Assembly (NCBI GenBank): GCA_964030475.1
Contig: CAXIPT010000026.1
Span: 46,683-110,682 of the forward strand
Direction: 5' to 3'
Source: Tethya wilhelma
Lineage: Eukaryota > Porifera > Demospongiae > Tethyida > Tethyidae
DNA: 64,000 bases
Shown here: positions 58,988 through 64,000 of the stretch, piece after piece
Layout of the letters: every line of letters begins with the position of its first letter
Numbering within the stretch: position 1 is the stretch's first letter
The notes under the pieces: generated by a model
Database searches by the model: none
What the model was told of the DNA's origin: nothing
The model's input: only the letters and a program-made list of their open reading frames with translations
Position numbers and translations under genes: made by a program

Positions 58988-59211
58988 ACAAGTACAAAAA
59001 ACATTAGAAATAGCCAAATCGTAAAAAAGCGAACAAACAAGATAGGAATGGTTGTCAGATTGAGGAGTTCATTTCACTGTGTCACCTTATGTTCATATCC
59101 CTACTGAGCTCAATGACATTGTAGACATAGGAATGAACTTCTCAATCTGACAACCATGCCTATCTTGTTTGCTTGCTTTTTTACGATTTGGCCATTCCTA
59201 TGTTTGATTTA
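58988..59211. mobile_element. Foldback element, ends at an N
   Basis: Arms aggaatggttgtcagattga and complement, outer arms with gccaaatcgtaaaaaagcga. Stops at the N at 59212. Confidence 0.65.
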
Positions 59212-59212
59212 N

Positions 59213-60480
59213 CAGACTTGTGATCAACAAAAAAACAAACAGTATTTTATTTTGCTTACAAGATTGAGCATATCTGTAGAATCTCTGCTCCATATGAAAA
59301 GTGCTCTGCTACTTCAAGGTGTACAGATGCCATACTGAAAGAAGAATGATACAAGAAGTGAGACAAACATGCACAAGTCAAGAGTACGTACTATCCTAAA
59401 CAGCTATAGCCTGGTAATTTTTGTCGTTTTTTGTTGTACACAAGTGTATATACCTCTCCATAATGTTATCTAAAAAAATCTCACTTCAAACATTCATACA
59501 TAGCACACACAGAGTAGATGCATGCAGAAGCACATTTTATGGTAATAATAAAGACACAAGGAGTTATAGACCATACACTATAAGCAAATCAGTTCACTCA
59601 TCATGGTACATGATAATTTGCAGGATTACCTTCCTTTCAGAACAGAACTTGAGCTAGTCCCAGAGTTTCACAGCAGTATGGAAGCATCACCAGCATGACA
59701 GAAGCTAAGACAGAGGCTTGGATCTTGAGAAACCAACGACAAAGCAGTGTGACTCATTTCATCTGGGTGCTCTTCAATTAGAGAGAAAACAGTCAGTCAC
59801 TTTGAGGTGAAGTTAGCAGCTTTGAGTAGACCAGTCTGACCTCCAGTAATACCTCAACCATTGCTCTCCTTGTCACCAACCATATTTTACCTCAGCTGAC
59901 CGTTCTGTAGCAGCTACCACGATCACAAAAGATTTCACTCTGATCTGCCACGTGTACAAATTATTATCTACTCGCGTTCAATACTAAATAAACCGCGTTG
60001 GCAGACAATCCACTTCAAAGGGGCAGCTTCCGCTTTTTCTAAAATCTCTCTTTGTGATCATTGCAAGAGTGCCAAATTTAAAACACAAACTGCCTGACGT
60101 CAGCTCTTTAGAAGTACGCATTCTTTTTCCATTTATTCGTCCCTGGTTGGTTAGATCAGTGGGTGTGTCAAAAAAAAATCGAACAAAGACAGTGGAAGCA
60201 GCCAAGAAATGGCGAAAAACGATACGTAGAAGTGTTTAGCAGCTAAAAATAAGTAGGTATACCTCCTTTTTGGTTCTTCGATAGTTCTAGATGCGATAGG
60301 CAGAAAACTGGAAGTCGGTGAAAAAGCTGCTATTCAGAAAAAAATCTTCTAGTGTGCTCAGTATAGCTAGATATCCATTAGCGCTACCTGTTTGTGTAAA
60401 AATCTGGACAGAAAAGTTGATATTTTGTGTCTTTTGCAATTTGGAAATTTCCCTAGCAACGCGGTGCGTGGGCATGACCG
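59213..60480. other. No gene seen
   Basis: Several short frames without domain similarity (for example 60054-60239). None is supported by splice or domain evidence. Confidence 0.3.
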
Positions 60481-60486
60481 ACCACC

Positions 60487-60606
60487 CTTAAGAAGCCTTT
60501 TAGAGCCAAGTGCTCAGTTTTTGCAGTTATTCGCGTGAATATTTGTATAGCGCTAATGGGCCATCGGTGCCATTCCTATGTACCCAGTACTACCGTACTG
60601 GGGAAT
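60487..60606 (+). mobile_element. Hairpin-ended repeat, 5'-truncated copy I
   Basis: ttaagaagccttttagagcc through the hairpin and GGGAAT; 120 bp. Confidence 0.75.
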
Positions 60607-61118
60607 ACAAGTAATTCTTTTCTTTAGGTACTGGAATCATCTCCTGAAACCAGTACATACAGTGATGAAAATAAGATGATATTGCAGATAGTTGCCAGGA
60701 TCAACCAGACGACAAAAGGCATCAATGGTTTTGACTATTGTCAAATATACGCATGCATATTCAGTGGCTAGTGTTGATCTTGGTAATAAAAAATACACAC
60801 ACACACATGCAACTTCAGGTTAACTCTTCAAGATTGCATCAACTATCTTCGACTCCAGTGTAACATGCTTCCACCTCTGATGGCTTATGTTGTTGAAGAT
60901 ACCATCCAAGAAGCCAAAATATAATTTGTGACCAAATTTTGGAAAACCGACCAAATGTATATAGTAATATGAGAATTTTGAGATAGCGCTTTGTATTGTA
61001 ATCTACATCATTGCAGCTAGCTATTTTCCAAATTTGAAGCGGCTAGGCGCTATGAGATATGAGCTCAAATATATCGACCATTCATTCCAATTTTACTCGC
61101 TAAAATTGTGAGCGAATA

Positions 61119-61325
61119 CCGTATAGCGGGAAATTTTCGTGGGGGAAAATTTTTGCGTTTTCGTCTTGAATAGAAATTCGTGGGGAAAGTTTTCGTGGAT
61201 TGTGCCTCAACATTACGTGACGACCACATACCTTACAAATTTTCATGGGGGAAAATTTTCGCGGAAAGCTGCCAAACCGCAAAATTCGCAAAAATTTTCC
61301 CCCATGAAAATTTCCCGCTATACGG
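61119..61325. mobile_element. MITE of the CCGTATAGC family (type 2, short)
   Basis: Ends CCGTATAGCGGGAAATTTTC and complement, flanked by TA. Interior has alternating ttttcgtgg/ccatgaaaat blocks. 207 bp, against 377 bp for the copy at 30503. Confidence 0.82.
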
Positions 61326-61329
61326 TACG

Positions 61330-62960
61330 TTGCTAAGCGCAAGTACACAAACTCCGTATATACTATCCGTGTTACAATTAATTTATGTTTGTGGTACAAT
61401 TTTAGTGTAGTATCAGAATATGAAGTTGAAGTGCTAGTTAAAACTTACTTTATGAGAAGACTAGGGAGCCTGAGGTAAGTAAGTCTACATACTAGAATAA
61501 TGTAGCAGGTGGGCTGTAACTAGAGTAACTAGGCGCAGAAATAAGCGTCCAATATTAATGCATCCATCTATAGCTATTCCAACTGTAGAAAACAGTTTAG
61601 CTAATACTAATTGCCCATAATAAGAAGTTGTAGATTTGAGATCTGATAGTAGCAGCTGCCGTGAAAGTGCAAGAAAAATATTATGCCAAGCCAGCTCAAG
61701 TGGACAAATTGTGCTAAGTAAGTTGGACAAAATAGTAGTCGTCGTTCTGTTTAGTAGTTGCCCTTGTCATAGAGTGTGTATTAATTGGAAAAATTGTGAA
61801 ATCATCTGTTGTTTGGACAAAATATTTGTAGAACCGTTTAAGAGTAGCTTTCTGTACCTCTATCTTCCTTACATTTTATCCCCAGCCTCTCTAGCCTTAA
61901 TAGCTGAATTCAGTGGGCCATTAGGCTTAAAATGGTACTAAACATGACTCTATTTATTAGAGTCTGTGAGAGGATTACTGATGGCTACCTGTGTAGATAA
62001 ATTTTCTGTACCTGTAGCCTTAGAGAAAGATGCTTCCAGTACTAATAGTACTCTATTTTCAATTATCGATATCCTTTTATATCAACTAGACTTAGTTTTA
62101 TGCTAATAATTTGAACTCAGGCTCTTTTACAGAACGAAACATTACACTTTCTTGAGATAATCACCCAGTCCACTTCACTATTACTAGTCTCTATACTCTG
62201 GAGAGCCTCTTCTTTCACCTCTGACGGGAACCAAAAGCGGCCAACATCATTATCGGTGTTGTATGGTTTTACCATGCATTGCTAGTACAGAATGTCCTAC
62301 ATACGTACTGCCTCCCAGATTTCTGACTTGCTACTAAAGACTTTGAATTTGCTGGTATAGCAGTAAATGTCAACTCTAACTATAATTGTGTGACTGTCAT
62401 TGCACACAATTCATCCTTGGCAATGTACTATTCTTGATTTTTACTGCAGTGTTTTGGAAAAAGAAAATTGATCAAGAAGTCAGTGAACTCAGTAAAAATT
62501 TACTTTGTATTGTTTAAAAATGCAAGACATAATTATAATAATAGTGTTGATATTATGCAGAGTATCATAGCTGCTCAGCTTGCTGAGAAAGAGAATACAT
62601 AAAAGCATAGATAAAGTACCTGTGCTGCTCAAGTAAACGCGCGCGCACGCGCGTATATTACAATTTAGAGTGTCTGTATTAATTAGCATATGGGTGTTTC
62701 CAATCCCGGTTACGTAGTCTATAATATCTATGCTAACACGGAGAAAAGTTGCTATGCTGTGCAACAAACCGTAGCGAATATTTATGAACAAGGCAGCTGC
62801 CTCTAAAAATAAAGGCACCGATGGTGCACAAGCCTCGGCACACTTAGCTAGTCAGTGCACTTATAATGCTATATACACAGTATCAACATATCATGTGTCT
62901 TGACACTCAAAGCCAGCCCAAATTCCACTACTGATATAACTCTGTGATGGAGCAGAATAT
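61330..62960. other. No gene seen
   Basis: Only an alternating purine-pyrimidine tract (cgcgcgcacgcgcg, about 62638-62652) stands out. Confidence 0.35.
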
Positions 62961-62968
62961 GCAAGTCA

Positions 62969-63330
62969 CAGTGGCGGATCCAGGAAATTAGAGTGGGGGT
63001 TCAGAAATATTTGCGCGCAAAGCGCGCCGCAAATTTTTGAAAGCCACGCCCATTTAGTGTAAACCACACCCATTCCACATGATTTAGCTCCACCCATTTT
63101 TTAATCTGAGCAGAGTGAACTCACGCTACGTAGCTGCTGAGCTCTCTCAAGTGTCTTCTTAGCTGTTTTTGTGCAAGATATTCTCTTTTTAGGCTTATTT
63201 GGCTGTGATAAAGCGTCATTCAAGATTCTAAAGTAAGTCACTTTGCATATAAAAGCACAATGAATAATTGAATTTCTAGGCAAAAGGGGGGTGCAGCTGA
63301 CCCCCCCTTCCCCCCCTGGATCCGCCACTG
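62969..63330. mobile_element. hAT-like MITE (CAGTGGCGGATCC ends)
   Basis: Ends CAGTGGCGGATCCAGG and CCTGGATCCGCCACTG (16 bp, perfect). The 5-bp direct repeat agtca is at 62964-62968 and 63331-63335. C-tract near the right end. 362 bp, non-coding. Confidence 0.85.
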
Positions 63331-63496
63331 AGTCACAGGCTGTAAGATATGCTATGATTATACATGATTGTACTGTAATGCTCAACTGTTGTAAAATCCT
63401 AGATAGTAGAATCTATGGTAAAAATTAATAGTCGTAGTATAGCTAGGAGCCAACCTGAGCCTGATTCCAGTACTGAGTCACTTTAAAAAAAAATAT

Positions 63497-63745
63497 CTAT
63501 ACATGCAAATACATCTAGATGCTTACATAGAAAGCAGGCCAACCCTTGTCTGTCTTTCCAAGGAACACTGACCAACAGCAATAGCAGACCTGAGAATAGC
63601 CTGGGACTTCCATGGCCTGATGCAAATAGTCAGGCAGACTGAAAATCTACACATGCCAATACATCTACATCCTTACATAGAAAGGGTTAGAAAGCAGGCT
63701 AACTCTTGTCTGTACATTGAAAGAACACTGACTAGCAACAGCAGA
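63497..63745 (+). repeat. Tandem duplication, about 150-bp period
   Basis: acatctagatgcttacatag / acatctacatccttacatag and cccttgtctgt / ctcttgtctgt recur about 150 bp apart, with diverged sequence between. Confidence 0.6.
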
Positions 63746-63794
63746 GACTCATTGAGCACCACTGGGCCACGGAGTGATCATTTGCTCTGATTCT

Positions 63795-64000
63795 AAATAA
63801 CGCAAACTAAATCTGTAGGCGTGACCTCAAAGCAAAGAAGCACCAAAAAACCAATATCAGCAAAAACAGCATTTTGGGCTGCAAAAAATGTAATTCTACA
63901 AGATGATTCACTCTTATGAACGTAAGTACCATCAATTCTGTCGCTAGAGCTGCCTTTCTTGAGATTTGGATTGAACAGACAGACAAAACGACTACCGTAA
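63795..64000 (+). repeat. SINE-like dispersed repeat S1, copy 4 (runs to the right edge)
   Basis: aggcgtgacctcaaagc, then gaacgtaagtaccatcaatt (compare gaacgtacgtaccttccatt in copy 2), ending with acagacaaaacgactaccgt at the window edge. Confidence 0.6.

Noticed and set aside
62489..62818. 109-residue minus-strand frame
   Set aside because: No domain, no codon or splice support, and Ile/Leu-rich composition expected from AT-rich DNA.

Overview
The window is eukaryotic DNA: AT-rich, with short GT-AG exons and very dense in small transposable elements. The gene content (a metazoan N4BP2 orthologue and an ABCD3/PMP70 orthologue) plus many decayed transposon genes (ZMYM1-like hAT, Helitron, Ty3/gypsy, integrase-core and RAG1-N-like RING proteins) points to an early-branching marine invertebrate. 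A demosponge of the Amphimedon type is my best guess; that is inference, not proof.

Layout. (1) 1-18271, minus strand: an N4BP2-like gene, which I could reconstruct as 17 exons in consistent phase: CUE, polynucleotide-kinase P-loop domain, a long low-complexity exon with a second CUE, a third CUE, DUF1771 and the first half of Smr, which runs off the left edge. Exon 8 carries a 1936-bp near-identical tandem duplication that breaks the frame; removing one copy restores it. (2) 18272-18557: a compact bidirectional promoter with two CACGTG boxes. (3) 18558-22564, plus strand: the first nine exons of ABCD3. Its ninth intron holds a hairpin-ended repeat with a Ty3/gypsy element inserted in it. At a single N (25698) the sequence returns to the end of ABCD3 exon 9, so two haplotypes (with and without insertion) seem to be joined; later ABCD3 exons were not found. 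(4) 25.7-34 kb: almost only mobile elements (MULE-like, Tc1/mariner-like, hAT-like and TA-target MITEs, microsatellites). (5) 34.6-36.4 kb: frameshifted integrase-core transposase gene. (6) 38-41.5 kb: MULE-like MITE, a decayed Ig-like/protein-kinase gene and a gypsy integrase scrap. (7) 43.9-49.5 kb: minisatellites and a Helitron fragment present as an inverted duplicate. (8) 50.7-60.6 kb: foldback/hairpin elements, a HIRAN-like reading frame with one internal stop, a ZMYM1-like hAT transposase pseudogene, and a RAG1-N-like RING gene interrupted by a MITE. (9) 60.6-64 kb: MITEs and a SINE-like repeat that runs off the right edge.

The two host genes are unrelated in function (DNA/RNA-processing kinase-nuclease versus peroxisomal acyl-CoA transport) and share only a promoter. 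I see no convincing undescribed host system. The most unusual content is the repeat biology: a foldback-plus-hairpin family with 3'-anchored, 5'-truncated copies, several elements with clean target-site duplications, and assembly joins (single Ns) that expose allelic variants.
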